From Doris montereyensis (lineage: Eukaryota; Mollusca; Gastropoda; Nudibranchia; Dorididae), in assembly GCA_037039925.1 (NCBI GenBank), contig JAXRKP010000940.1, positions 28,501 through 92,500 on the forward strand: a stretch of DNA of 64,000 nt, given 5' to 3'. This document shows positions 1-34,930 of the stretch, one piece after another. Numbering within the stretch: position 1 is the stretch's first letter; each line of letters starts with the position of its first letter. Position numbers and translations under genes: made by a program. Under the pieces are notes generated by a model. That model did not search any database. It had not been told where the DNA came from and saw nothing but the letters and a program-made list of their open reading frames with translations.

Positions 1-506
1 GTGTGGAGGTGGTGGAGGGAGAATTGAAAGTAAGAAAAGTGTTCTCTTCTTGTTTGTTTATCATTCTTGGGAGAAAAAATTTCCGGCAGGTTTGCTTTTT
101 TTCCTTGCTGTTGGTCAGGATTGTTTTGGGTTTGCTTGGAGGTTTTTAAAAAAGGGTTTAACATCCGTATTGTATTAATTATTTTCAAGAGCTTTGAATA
201 GCTTTCACAAATAATAGTTTTCTACATTTGCATCATGGTATAAAGGCATTGAAACTTGTCTCAGGTGTGGATGTGAATGAGTACCTGGCTTTAAGCAGCA
301 ATGGCATTCTCAAACTGTAATCCTTTCACGCCATTTCACTCGATGAAATTGAGAGGAACTTTCAAATAAAATAGCTTGCAGGGGAATAATTGTTTGTGCA
401 GAGATTTGAATTATAAGATAAAACCATGAAGGCCTCAAAAACTGTAGAGGATAAGAGAATGGAAAACACTTTCTAAATAAAACAAAACAAATTGAGAATT
501 CAATAC
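1..506. other. No recognised gene; probable TRMT13 intron
   Basis: AT-rich sequence downstream (minus strand) of the last TRMT13 exon found. I saw no further exon with matching phase and splice sites. Confidence 0.5.
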
Positions 507-578
507 CTGTCTCAATTCAGAAGTCTTGCTGTCAGCATTTTCAACTTGTCCCAGATTAATATTCTTGACATAGCAGGG
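507..578 (-). CDS. TRMT13: TRMT13 exon after the zinc finger
   Basis: Minus-strand exon of 24 codons with acceptor ttggcag and donor cag|gtattg, phase 0 at both ends. It encodes PCYVKNINLGQVENADSKTS and a short tail, matching the conserved (P)xxYIxxINxG segment that follows the CHHC finger in animal TRMT13 proteins. Confidence 0.7.
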
Positions 579-2326
579 CTGCCAACAGAGAAGTGTTGAA
601 GTTAAATGAATAAGGTAGTACACAAAACACACAGAAAAAAAAAAACAAGAACAATTTCTTCATTGAGTTTCAACACAAACTATTTCTTCATTCCTATCTT
701 CAATTCAGTTTACAAAGTATTTTCTGTAAAAAAAATTACCAAGTAAATGCAATGGCATCTGCTGGTCAAGTTATATTTATATTATTGTGATTTCTTGAAG
801 CCAAAATAATTAATACACAATCTGATGCAAAAGAAATCTAAAACTAGTTCTCACAATAAAAAAAAAAGAAAGAAAAAGACTTAGAGTGAAACATTATTCT
901 TCTGTAAGATGGAAATTATATTGTGACACAGCAGTAGCACATTTCACTTCCTTCATAGTTTTTTAAATTTTAAAACAGAAGCAAAAGATAGATAGGTTTG
1001 GTGAGTGTTTAAAAAAAAAAATCAACCGGGCATCAATGAAAACAAATCTGTGTGAGAAGTATAATGTTAAAAAAACAAATTTTAAAAAAGGAAAATACCA
1101 AAACAAATTTCAAGGAGAACATTTATTCTTGTATACATGATGTTAAGCAATCAGACTTATAAGTTTCAATTTCAAGTTATGTTTGTTCCATTGAAATTTA
1201 CTCCGTCCAGTGATCTTAGGTAAATGCAGAGGAAACCACAAGATAAAGGATAGGAGAAAAAGGTCCAACAACCTACTTCAAGTTCAAGAGATAAGGAAAG
1301 TAATACAAACATAAGAAGATACACAAAAGAAAAAAGCAATCAAGGAAGTAATATCAATGGAACAAGGAAGGAAAAAAGGTTTAATGTTATGGTTGTTTTA
1401 CCTTTTCGTGTACTTACAATTTCTATTTTCAATACAAGGCACTGATTTCAAATGCTAGTCAGTCATTTATTGCAGGCAATTTTTATCTTACAATTAAAAA
1501 CTAACAGTTGCTTTTAATTTTTGTTAAAGATCTGAATCAAATCGGGATTTTAATTTATTAGAAAAATATTGTTTTGCCTGCGATCCACAAAACGTTTTAA
1601 TGTTATTGTCACCCATTCCGTCATTGAAATGAAAGCCTGCCTTATCTAAGTATCGAATACTGTACCAGTACTGATATCACCCTACATTCGGCAACCTATT
1701 ATTGTGAAGTTCATCGTTGACAAAATAGAATGTGGCAAAAGAGTAATCTTAATAATTATTGTTTGCAGGCATGCAAGAAACTGAAGATTCCTTTAGAGCA
1801 AATTGCAACTTTTTCTTTTAGAGCTACAACCACTGACTTGACACATATTTGCTTTTTGTAATAGTAATGTGATGAAGGTATATTTCCTAGTCACAAAAAA
1901 ACTAAAAGTGGTACTCACTAATTTTGTCATGGCCTCCAGATTTTTTGCAACAGGGCATTTTCTAAGATGGTTCTGTAAGTCATCTTCATAGCAGTTACTG
2001 GAAAAGGTAGAAAGAATGTTTAAAAATAAGATTGTTGTTATCCCAATGTTGAATGCTGAATGCTTATAGTTGATTTCGTCTTCAAAGACAAAATTTAAAA
2101 GAAGATGATAAATTCTGAACTTTTGCAGAAAACAAAAATATTTTGCCAGACATGATCTGATTATAACAGGTGGAAAAAATCAACATGTCAAACATATCAA
2201 CAAACATAATATTTCTAGGGGCCTGTAGTGGGTTTTGTCCAGCTTGCAAAGACTGATAAAAGTAGATGATTTTCTTACTGTTTTGGATTCAATGGGCAAG
2301 GAATCTCTCATGCGTTCTGACTGTAT
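507..2326 (-). CDS. TRMT13: TRMT13-like tRNA 2'-O-methyltransferase, partial gene (three exons)
   Basis: Family knowledge: TRMT13/Trm13 2'-O-methylates position 4 of the acceptor stem of certain tRNAs using SAM. Its N-terminus has a CCCH and then a CHHC zinc finger ahead of the methyltransferase domain. Seen here: three minus-strand exons (2279-2326, 1919-1997, 507-578) join in phase and encode a CHHC finger, CPLNPKH then YEDDLQNHLRKC, followed by QPCYVKNINLGQ, which resembles the stretch just after the finger in animal TRMT13. The gene is partial: the methyltransferase domain must lie left of position 1, and the first exon (start codon, CCCH finger) was not found upstream. One extra base is needed to explain the reading frame in exon 2279-2326. 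Identity rests on the finger spacing and downstream motif recalled from the family. Confidence 0.72.
1919..1997 (-). CDS. TRMT13: TRMT13 exon, end of the CHHC finger
   Basis: Minus-strand exon with acceptor ttttccag and donor tta|gtgagt. After one base completing the His codon it gives 26 codons, NCYEDDLQNHLRKCPVAKNL and onward. His and Cys complete the CHHC finger. It ends in phase 0, matching the next exon. Confidence 0.75.
2279..2326 (-). CDS. TRMT13: TRMT13 exon, start of the CHHC finger
   Basis: Acceptor tttttcag and donor aca|gtaaga flank the exon on the minus strand. The 3' part reads IPCPLNPK plus a split His codon (CA|T) completed by the next exon. The 5' part reads open (QSERMR) only in another frame; the two frames are one base apart near the GAGAG at about 2304-2308, suggesting a one-base consensus error. 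Confidence 0.62.
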
Positions 2327-2689
2327 CTGAAAAAATAAAACATACAAAAAATGGTACAAAAGTACACTTGATGTATATATATAGTAGTTGTTGGATAAAC
2401 GCACGTCCTTTGAATAAGCGTGTTTTTATGTATACCGTGTGTTTACGGGAACTCAATAGGACATAACTCATGTTATGCAGAGTCTACAGGTCAGAGGTGT
2501 CATGCAATTATATTGATTACGCCCGTGAATTATCACACATGCACACAATAAGATTTGAGAGCCAACCACTAAGGGTTTTGGTCATTAGGTCCATTCCTCT
2601 CTCTCCGGGCAGTGTATGTCACTAGTCACCTGTCCTCTACAACGTGTATTCTCTTTTCACTATCATTGCCACAACCAATCATATGCGAA

Positions 2690-2980
2690 GGTAATGACAT
2701 AAAGACAATATGAAAGCCCCAGGAACAAAGACGAGACAAATACAAGGAAAGACAGAAAAAAATTCTGGCCACCATGGGGATTGAACCCGCAACCTCTGCA
2801 TCGACACCTATCACCTCGCCTTGGGAGCATAGTTAGCTTGGTTGGTAGCACACTTTCTATTCATGGCGAAGCGATGGGTGCCAACGAAGAAGTCGCGGGT
2901 TCGATCCCCAGGGTGACCAGGATTTTTTCTGTCTATTCCCTTGCCTCATTGTTTGTCTTTAACCAATCATATGGCAGTCT
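2690..2980. repeat. Two tRNA-derived SINE-like units, head to head
   Basis: The left unit (about 2690-2818) lies on the minus strand and the right unit (about 2821-2980) on the plus strand. Each carries a tRNA-like head ending in a B-box-like ggttcgatcccc or its complement gggattgaaccc, followed by a similar body. A third copy, minus orientation, is at about 20640-20785. The two heads meet at about 2820. They fold too irregularly to be real tRNA genes. Confidence 0.6.
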
Positions 2981-3319
2981 ATTGCTTTAATCCTATGCAT
3001 TGAGATGTGTTTCCGATAAGTGATCGATAAATTTGCGATCCACAGCATAAAATTTGGACAGCCAGTCTACTCAAGTCTTTGATCATCGGCAAATCCCAGA
3101 GACTCAGAATGGCAGCGGGATAGAGAATGTAGTCTAAACATGACATAAGACTGGCTGACACCTTCATCTGGGTACTGCTCGGATAGACACTTTTTTTAAC
3201 AAAGCTAGACATGACAATGACAGAAGAAGACTAACACATTTGTCCTAGTGACTGATATTGTTCTTCAGAGTGTATTATCTGTTCTCGTATCTAACATTAA
3301 CAAAAATAAAATATTACTG

Positions 3320-3500
3320 ACTACACTTTTCAGTCAGTGTTGAGATAGGTGATGTCAAAATTTGTACAATTTTTACCTCTACCTCGCCTACAAAATGTTT
3401 TGTAACAAAAAGTTCTACCATAAACTTGTAGATAAATGATCATTGTACCCTAATGCAAAGAGCAGAATATCAACATTTTGGTCCCAAACCACCCCCTCCT
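3320..3500 (+). repeat. Fragment of dispersed repeat family A
   Basis: This shares the end segment (gtagataaatgatcatt, and aatcaacattttggtcccaa) with copies near 15200, 39700 (reverse) and 48000. It looks like a truncated copy of the roughly 0.8-1.5 kb repeat found four more times in the window. Confidence 0.65.
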
Positions 3501-4957
3501 CCCCCAAATCCCTCGCCCTTAACTCATTACGGTTTAACCTGTCCGAAAATGGCTGCACGCTAGACAGCCCACTGTGTTTAGCTAGGTCATACCTGGCCAC
3601 CCGCTTACTGCTTCTCATTGTTCAAGCTGGCCAAACCCAACAGTTTATTGATCATTGGCTCTGCAAACCTATTTTTGTCATTTATTTGAAGCACTATTAT
3701 TTCTAGAAAGCTAATTGGTCTGTCTAAGCTTCTTTCTGATGCTAAAGGTCATGATCCATGTAATATAGCATTACTTTCCGCGGAAGCCCATCATTAATGG
3801 TATTTTTAGCTACTGGTTCACACACATTTCATCGCTCTACTTCAACCGTCTATGTTTTTATGTGTTTTCTGCTTCTGTTTTTATTATCATCAATTTTGTC
3901 TTAATGGACTGCTACAATAGTTATAGTGACACGGAGATAGAAGAATCCTTTTCCTAACGCCACACATCAGAAGCATATATGAGTAGCTTAGAAAATGTAA
4001 ACACACCAAAGTGATCTGGTTGAGGGGAAACAAGGTCAGCGTCTCCAGTCGGAGAATCTGCACACTAGTAATGAGTTAATAGTTAATATCAGTTTAGCTT
4101 AGTTTAAACAGCAGTACTCAGTATAACCACCAACTAAAGTACAAAATATGATCACATTAACAGATTCTTGAACAAATATATTCACTCTTATTGAAATGAA
4201 AAATTCAACCATACACATCAAACAGACCTAACCAGCCATACAATATCATACTGATGTTATTTTATTTGTTATCCGTACCATACCAACTTACTGACCTGAC
4301 CTGACACTACGACGTACACTACTAAAGAAAGTCTACAATACAGTAGTAACAGTAAACACCACTCAAGATCTGGAATCTAGATCCAGATTTCACCTACCCC
4401 TAAAACGCAGGCATGCTCGGGACAATATTTCTCCCCTGGCCTTGGTCTAAAGCGACACAAGCGCTTTTTTTCTCTCCAAATAAAACTGGCATTGATCTCG
4501 TGGCTTCTCAGTCATTGTGGGATAAAAAATGTCCAGATAGTAAAAGAATCGAAAGTAGACTCTTGAACCGGAAACCATAAGTTTTTCTATTATTTTTATA
4601 AGTGTTTTTTTATTTTTATAAAAATGAATGTTTTTTCTTTCTTCAGTATAATTTAATGTAGATCTAGATCTAGAGGATGATGAAAAACTTGTTTATTTCA
4701 TTGTTAATCGATATGGCTGTAGATCTCGATCAATATCAATGACATCAATTAAAAATTCTTTAGGGCACTCATACATCTGACGATGTTTTTTATGTACGAA
4801 TCGCATGGTATTTTTGCGTTGGTCACATGAGATAGTCTAAGTCATGTGACCGTTCACGAGGCCGAAGCCAAATATTATCTATTTTTTGTTAGTTAACAGC
4901 AGAACAAGAATATCCCCTTGATCTAGATCTGCATGGTAATTTGATACAAACTGAAAA

Positions 4958-5427
4958 GGAAGGACTACCATAGTCGGGCACACACTATCACCATCCCTGA
5001 ACCACCCCCATTCGAGGCAAAATAACAAAAGTTGTAAGTTAGATTAAAATCCTCCGGCAGCTTATCGATTACCGGGGTCCCCCCAACGAAAATCACACAA
5101 ATGTGTCCCGACTATGGTAGTCCTCCCACAGAAAGAATTTGAAAAAGAAGAGAGGTGGGAGAATGATTTCGATAATTGCAATAATTACTTTCATAAAGTG
5201 TATAAGCCAAGCAAGTTTTCGACAGACAGAATGCGCCTCTTATAAGTGCATTTTTCATTAAAAATAAATTTTATCATACACTTCTACTGCTCTTGTAGAA
5301 CTCCCATGTAGTCAGGCACACGGTGTGAAGTTGGGATGAAGTGCCGGAGGGGTCTTACCTTGCCTCACATGAGAGGGGGAGGGGTCAAGGTTAGTGATAG
5401 TGTGTGCCCGACTATGGTAGTCCTTCC
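4958..5427. mobile_element. MITE-like element with 34-bp perfect terminal inverted repeats
   Basis: Positions 4958-4991 and 5394-5427 are perfect reverse complements over 34 bases (left end ggaaggactaccatagtcgg). A third partial copy of the terminus, in right-end orientation, lies inside at 5104-5127. There is no coding capacity. A target-site duplication could not be assigned cleanly because the flanks are A/T runs. Confidence 0.7.
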
Positions 5428-5529
5428 CTTTTACTAGTGTGCCACCGATAAATTTATAAATAGATTCAACAATTAGCGATAATCTTGATTGTTGTAAAAC
5501 TTATTTGTCTCATCATCAAGTGTCTTGCT

Positions 5530-6090
5530 GTGTAGCGTTGATGATTGTGTTCTTCCACTCCTCGATCTCTGGTCACTCCTATCAGTTCGTTTTGCTTTCT
5601 TTGTCTTCAGCCATGCAACAATTCTATCAAGAATATTTTCCCTTTGTCGTCCTCTAAATCTTGTCCCATTGATTTTCCCAGTTTACCAGATGTTCCATTT
5701 TCTCCTTCTCATTACATGTTTTCATTTCTTTTTCTTTCTTTGTCCATGAGACAAAGCATTCAAATCAATTTTTCGCAAAACCACATCTCACAGTTCTCTC
5801 CTGTATTTTTTTTGCCAAGGGTCCATGCTTCACATTCGCACATGAGGATGGGCTCGATGTAACATGATTGAAGCACTCTTTTTCCTCGTTTGTATCTAAT
5901 AGATAGATTTACATTTGTCAGAATGTGCTTCTTTTTTAAAGTGAAATTTTGTTTGATTTATTAAATTCTTGCCTTTATCTCTGTTTTGCTCCTTCCATCT
6001 TATGTTATGATGGTGTTTAAGTATCTCAAGCTGTCAACTTGCTTGAGTTCAAGGTCGTGTGATTTCATTTTTGCATGTCATTTATATTAT
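5530..6090 (-). mobile_element. LINE remnant, C-terminal reverse-transcriptase part
   Basis: On the minus strand a decayed reading contains RVLQSCYIEPIL then CECEAWTL, resembling the CYIEPIL(M/T)YG(S/C)E(A/C)WT motif C-terminal to the reverse-transcriptase core in many LINEs. Further on, GKIFLIELLHG and TRDR agree with the usual tail. Stops and frameshifts interrupt it, so this is a fossil. Confidence 0.55.
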
Positions 6091-6199
6091 TACTTATTTA
6101 TATTTACTTTGCTCTGAAATATAAATGAAATGCCATATATGTGTAACGATTGCTTTAAATTCATTTACTGCACAGACACTGTAAGTATATTCTGTCTCT

Positions 6200-6570
6200 C
6201 ATGCTTGGCGAGCAGCATGGTACTGGTAGGTCCTACTTCTTTCCTTTTGCCTTTCATTCTTCCACAAATCATTCATCTTGGGGAAAACTTGATAGTCCAG
6301 AGGCAAAATGTCAACCTCTCAAACCAAAGTTTGTGGGTTCAACCCCCACCGATGGTTTGAACATTTTTCTAGTTTTTTTTAGTAATATATCTATCCCCCC
6401 TAGTCCAGGTAGATGGATCGACACCTAGTCCCATGGGAGATGGATGATCAAAAAGGAGGTCCTGTGTGCAGATCACAACACTCTGGTGCATGTTAAAGAT
6501 ACCTTGGCTGTTTACATGGCAGTTCGGGCAAAATTTAAATTCCTACCAGGTCAATAATCCCTTAATTGTA
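6200..6570 (+). repeat. tRNA-derived SINE, family S1
   Basis: The tRNA-like head starts near tccagaggcaaaatg and has a B-box-like gtgggttcaacccccacc. The body (agatggatcgacacctag, gcagatcacaac) is shared with copies at about 12500-12780 (+) and 44948-45245 (-), and a head fragment at about 23690-23750. Confidence 0.65.
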
Positions 6571-6599
6571 GATTTGCGTAAATCAAATCTAATCAACAT

Positions 6600-6770
6600 G
6601 TCATTCATTTCTTGTAATTTTCTCTTAATCACTGCATCTGGTGGGAGAGGTAAATTGCAAGTAAACAATGTCTGTCTGTCTCTTTCTCTTTTTTCGTCTT
6701 TTCTCTTTTTCGTGGGCGATTGGCAGGCCTGCTGGTAGGTCCTAATCCTTTCACCTCTTTTATCTTGCTG
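6600..6770 (+). repeat. Short dispersed repeat (ggtaggtcct family)
   Basis: The block with gattggcaggcctgctgg, taggtcct and a run ending in tttcaatgaagcaag recurs at about 7466-7625, with related pieces at 6200-6260 and 17266-17330. No coding content. Confidence 0.45.
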
Positions 6771-6856
6771 TTTCTTCTTTTTTTTTGTTAATCAGCCTTA
6801 GATTACCACAGGGGATATTTCAATGAAGCAAGAAAACTCTCTCTTGTTTCTCACTC

Positions 6857-7290
<434 letters not shown>

Positions 7291-8000
7291 CTATCTAATA
7301 TCAGTATCAGATGCTTTTTCATGAGCATTATATTTTATGTGCACAATGTACTATTGGGGTTTCCTAATCCTGACTAGATTGGATTTAGCACCTGACCTAA
7401 GTGGTGATGGACAAAAAAATGCTTGAGAGGCTTCATAGATCTTTCTTTATTAGATTCGATTTAAAGGGTCGTGGATGATTGGCAAGCCCTGTTTGTAGGT
7501 CCTACTGACTTACATCCTTTCACTTTTGTATTTCTGTGCCTCTTTCATTGTTCCATTTTCTCATAATTCAACCTAAGATCACCTCATGTGGTGGATAGGG
7601 TAAATTCCAGTGAAACAAGCAAATCCCATCACATTGTCATGTAGAAAACCCATGGCAGCTTGATGTACTTTTGTTTTCAGGGCAGAATTCAAAATCATTA
7701 CATAGTCCCCTGGATGGCTGTGGCAGATTTTTCTTACCAGAGAAGAACTAATAGAATCAGGGTTTTTTCACAGACACTCTATCATCAGTAAATTAAAGTC
7801 AAACTTAAACCTTGTGATCATTGTAATTGCGTATATACCTCAACACATTGAGTAATTATATGGGGAAGAAAAGATTTTAATGCGTCTAGTAGCTGTAAAA
7901 AAAAAAAAGAAACTTAAAATAAATGATAGATATAATATTTTTTATAAATCGAAACCAATGGTCATTTTTTTATGATTTGCTTGCTTCCAGTACCACCAAC

Positions 8001-31391
<23,391 letters not shown>

Positions 31392-31701
31392 ATGTCTTTA
31401 GTCTGTTACTATTGTAAAAGCGTACCGCTATTCTATTGATTATAAAAATATATATTTCTGTTATAATATTAAAATTTACGATAATTCCTTTGCATTGTAT
31501 GTATATAAGTACAATTTTATATGTTCTCGAAGTGTCTAAATTGTTAAAGAAACATTGTAAGTTTGTTGTATTAGAATAATTCTTGCATGAAACTTTGAAA
31601 CCTCTATTTGTGCCCATAATCTGGTTTTGAAAGTAACCATTTAGTATCAGTATTTTTGGAAAGAAACAGCCTCGGAGATAGAACTTTATGTTACTTCTGA
31701 G

Positions 31702-31707
31702 AATAAA
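31702..31707 (+). terminator. NAGLU: Candidate polyadenylation signal of NAGLU
   Basis: AATAAA about 310 bases after the stop codon, in gagaataaaattgcttgc. It is a consensus hexamer; actual use is not known. Confidence 0.5.
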
Positions 31708-32219
31708 ATTGCTTGCTTTTCAGGGGAAAGAAATTATTTCTTATCAATCTATAAGAATAATATTTAAAACATCAAATTCTTGTATATGTTATCAACCTCT
31801 TACTTAGTATGGAGGATATGGTGTCTTATTTTGATTAACTAAATTAGCCAGAACAAAGATTTATTTGCCTATTCAATGGGTGATATAGGGAGAAAATTGT
31901 GTGATGAGACATCAGAACCAGAATTGCACATACAAAAAACCGTAAGCAATACCAAAGAGTTTTGTTATCAAGTGCTGGCCATGTTTGGCCCAGGTGTTCA
32001 ATACTGCTGAAGCAATCTTATTCTAATGTCTTATTCAGAAAATTTACCATGTGATCTTCAGAGATACCACTGTTCAGGATTTTATTTATTCACTCTTGTT
32101 ATTATCAAGGTCTCAATGGGTTTTTTTTATATTTGTTACATGGATTTTCACAATGTTTAAAATCACCAGATGCTGCTGCTGTTTTTTTAAAGTGTTTTAC
32201 ACTATTTACACTGTAAATT

Positions 32220-32535
32220 ACAGTCAGTCTTTAATGATAGCTTCATAGATCTGTACGTCAGTCTTTAATGATAGCTTCATAGATATGTATGTCAGTCTTC
32301 AATAATAGCTTTATAGATCTGTATCAATCTTAATGATAGCTTCATAGAATCTTTAATGATAGCTTCAGTCTTTAAGATCTTCATAGATCTGTACGTCAGT
32401 ATTTAATAATAGCTTCATAGATACGTCAGTCTTTAATGATATTTTCCATAGATCTGTACGTCAGCCTTTAATAATAGCTTCATAGATCTGTACGTCAGTA
32501 TTTAATAATAGCTTCATAGTCATAGATCTGCACTC
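32220..32535 (+). repeat. Degenerate 34-bp tandem array
   Basis: About nine imperfect units of the type gtcagtctttaatgatagct followed by tcatagatctgtac, in the intergenic region after NAGLU. Units vary by deletions. Confidence 0.88.
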
Positions 32536-32820
32536 AGGTTGATCCATAATAAATTAAGTCACTATTGTAAACAGTATTATGAACATCTTTCTCAAACTTA
32601 AGAAAATAAATTTCTGGAATTTTTACTTTGCTAACATAATGTAATGTCACAAGGAGTCACATTGACAATGTTAAATTGCTTTATTGTTGTATGTTTATAT
32701 CTGTTTGTTGTCCAAAAAAAATTAAGTCGAACATTGTCAATCTTATTTACATCTTTATGAATCATGAATGTCAAATGTTGAGACTTTTTTCAAGCTCGTG
32801 ACTGTATGAAAGCAATTGTC

Positions 32821-33040
32821 TTAAGCGTATGTCTAAATGATTCTCTTAAGTGTATGTCTAAATAATTCTCTTAAGTGTATGTCTAAATAATTCTCTTAAG
32901 TGTATGTCTAAATGATTCTCTTAAATGTATGTCTAAATGATTCTCTTAAGTGTATGTCTAAATGATTCTCTTAAGTGTATGTCTAAATGATTCTCTTAAG
33001 TGTATGTCTAAATGATTCTCTTAAATGTATGTCTAAATGA
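32821..33040 (+). repeat. 25-bp tandem array, nine copies
   Basis: Nine units of ttaagtgtatgtctaaatga plus ttctc in direct succession, very regular, with only single-base variants (aagc/aagt/aaat and atga/ataa). Confidence 0.97.
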
Positions 33041-33439
33041 TGTTGAGTTTTTCTAGGATGTTTTGGATGGATATTTGTGTTTCTTACTTAATTTTTGTTT
33101 ACTTTACATGCATATTTGATGATAAGGTAAAGTTTACGCTTTGCTGGTCAGATGAAAAAGTATGATTGGAAAAATGATATTTCTTTGGTTCTCTAGTCTC
33201 GCAAGATTAATTTCATACTTTGCTGGTGGAATCATTCTTGATGTTCTCAAAGATGAGAAAGTCATTTTATGTCATCATATTATAAAATTGAACCTTATTT
33301 GGAGGAGTGAAAACTGTGATTGTTATTTAAAGAACTGAATCAGACATAAACACCTTCTTTGAAATCCACTAGATGCCTTTTTCCTTTATTTACTTTTACA
33401 ATTGTTTACTAACTCACTCCATTAATTTATATTTATATC

Positions 33440-33850
33440 CTGTAGTCGTAATCTGCAGTGGGCAGATGAGTCTCCTGCTGCCTTGCAGACGGGTCTTAGC
33501 TGACCAAAAGCTTAGGGAGTTAACCCCGACAGAAAGGGTCTCAAGGTGGCAGTCCCACCATCTACCTAGGTATGCTGGGTAATCTCCTGCTACCCTAAAC
33601 CAACTGATTCAGACCCTCCGAAATGAACACCGACTTATGATTTTGGAACCTGGAATGCCAAGGCAATAAATGGAGAACAGAGAATAAGCTGAAGAATTGA
33701 TAACTTCAAAGAAGATATTTTGGCCATCACAGAAACAAAGAAAAAAAAAGAAACAAATCGTACTAGAAGAACAGAACAGAAAATATAGGACCAAATCGTA
33801 CTAGAAGAAAAAAGGACAAGGAACAGAAAATAAGAAAGAAGAAAAAAGAA
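33440..33850 (+). mobile_element. LINE 5' fragment, start of endonuclease
   Basis: Plus-strand reading around 33625-33750 gives DFGTWNAKAINGEQ, then RIDNFKEDILAITETK, resembling the opening of LINE endonuclease domains (TWNV...DILAITETK). It is preceded by a GC-richer leader. It could be the 5' part of the same LINE family as the fragment at 29380-30600, on the other strand. Confidence 0.65.
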
Positions 33851-34439
33851 AAAGGAGTAGCCTGTTAGGCACTTTGTACTTATACTCTGACAAGGTCTTT
33901 CTCTACCTATAGCTGGGTACTCATTCACACCTGAATCAAGTGAGGAAATCAGAGTGAAGTTCCTTTTCCAAGAGTACAATATCATGAAACAACACCTGGG
34001 TAAGCCATGGGTTTTGAATCAGTGTCTTCGAAATAATAAATTTGTCCATTCAAAATGGCAGTTTGTCATATCGTTACATAATCTATGTGACGACAATTCA
34101 AAACCCAAATAGTAATAATAATAATCGCAAAATACGATTTAGTCCTACATTGAGATAGAAGTTCATGTGTGTTTTTTTCATCTCTTTATAAGAAATATAT
34201 TGAGTGTGTGTAGACTAGGAAATGAACTATCACATTTTTATCCCCTTTATAAAAATAGGCTTTGTCTGTTTGGTATGGCCTGGGTTTTTCAAGGTAATTG
34301 CTGGGATTAAAGTGATTTGGGCATCTTTACAATAAAGAGAACGAATCAGCTCCAACCATTATGTAGTCTTTAATGATGAAAATAAATGTATGAGATAATG
34401 TGTGATTATCGAAAAACCAAAATATTACTATGCAACCCA

Positions 34440-34930
34440 AAAATTATCAGTTGGCCTAACATTACCAACTCTAGGAGAGTCGATAACAAAGAAATAAAAT
34501 TCACATAGAATGCTGAAAATCTTGGGGTTTATTTTGATGATAATTCACCTATGGAACATCATATAAACCATCTCTGGTAAAACTCTTGACCTCGAGACCA
34601 CAAATATTGGCCTATTCTCCTGTCTCCCAATGCTTTCATTCTGTTTGAAGATCCAGTTATCAATCCTTGACTGACTGAGACTGGTTCCTGTTCTTCAGCC
34701 CCTGAAAAAAATGGTCACTCAGAAGACAGTATATTATTTTTTTTTTATATTTTATGATGTCAGCCATCATTGTATTCACTCCTTCCGTCGAAAATTGTTG
34801 CATCACAGGGGACACTACTGAAAAACATTAGCCAGCTGAGACAACTTGTTCTAAAGGACTAAAAGCGTGCGTTGCCTTTTCAAAAAGCCGAAATGCATTT
34901 ATCGGTCTCAGATTGAAGAGAGAAGAAGAT
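34440..34930 (+). mobile_element. Decayed CR1/jockey-like LINE remnant
   Basis: The plus strand near 34490-34580 reads AENLGVYFDDNSPMEHHINH, matching the (V/K)NLGVxFDxxLxMxxHI motif after the RT core in CR1/jockey-type LINEs. The rest is broken by stops. Confidence 0.6.

Noticed and set aside
2835..2920. Possible tRNA gene
   Set aside because: It has a B-box-like ggttcgatccc but no acceptable acceptor or anticodon stems, and it recurs as part of a SINE-like unit.
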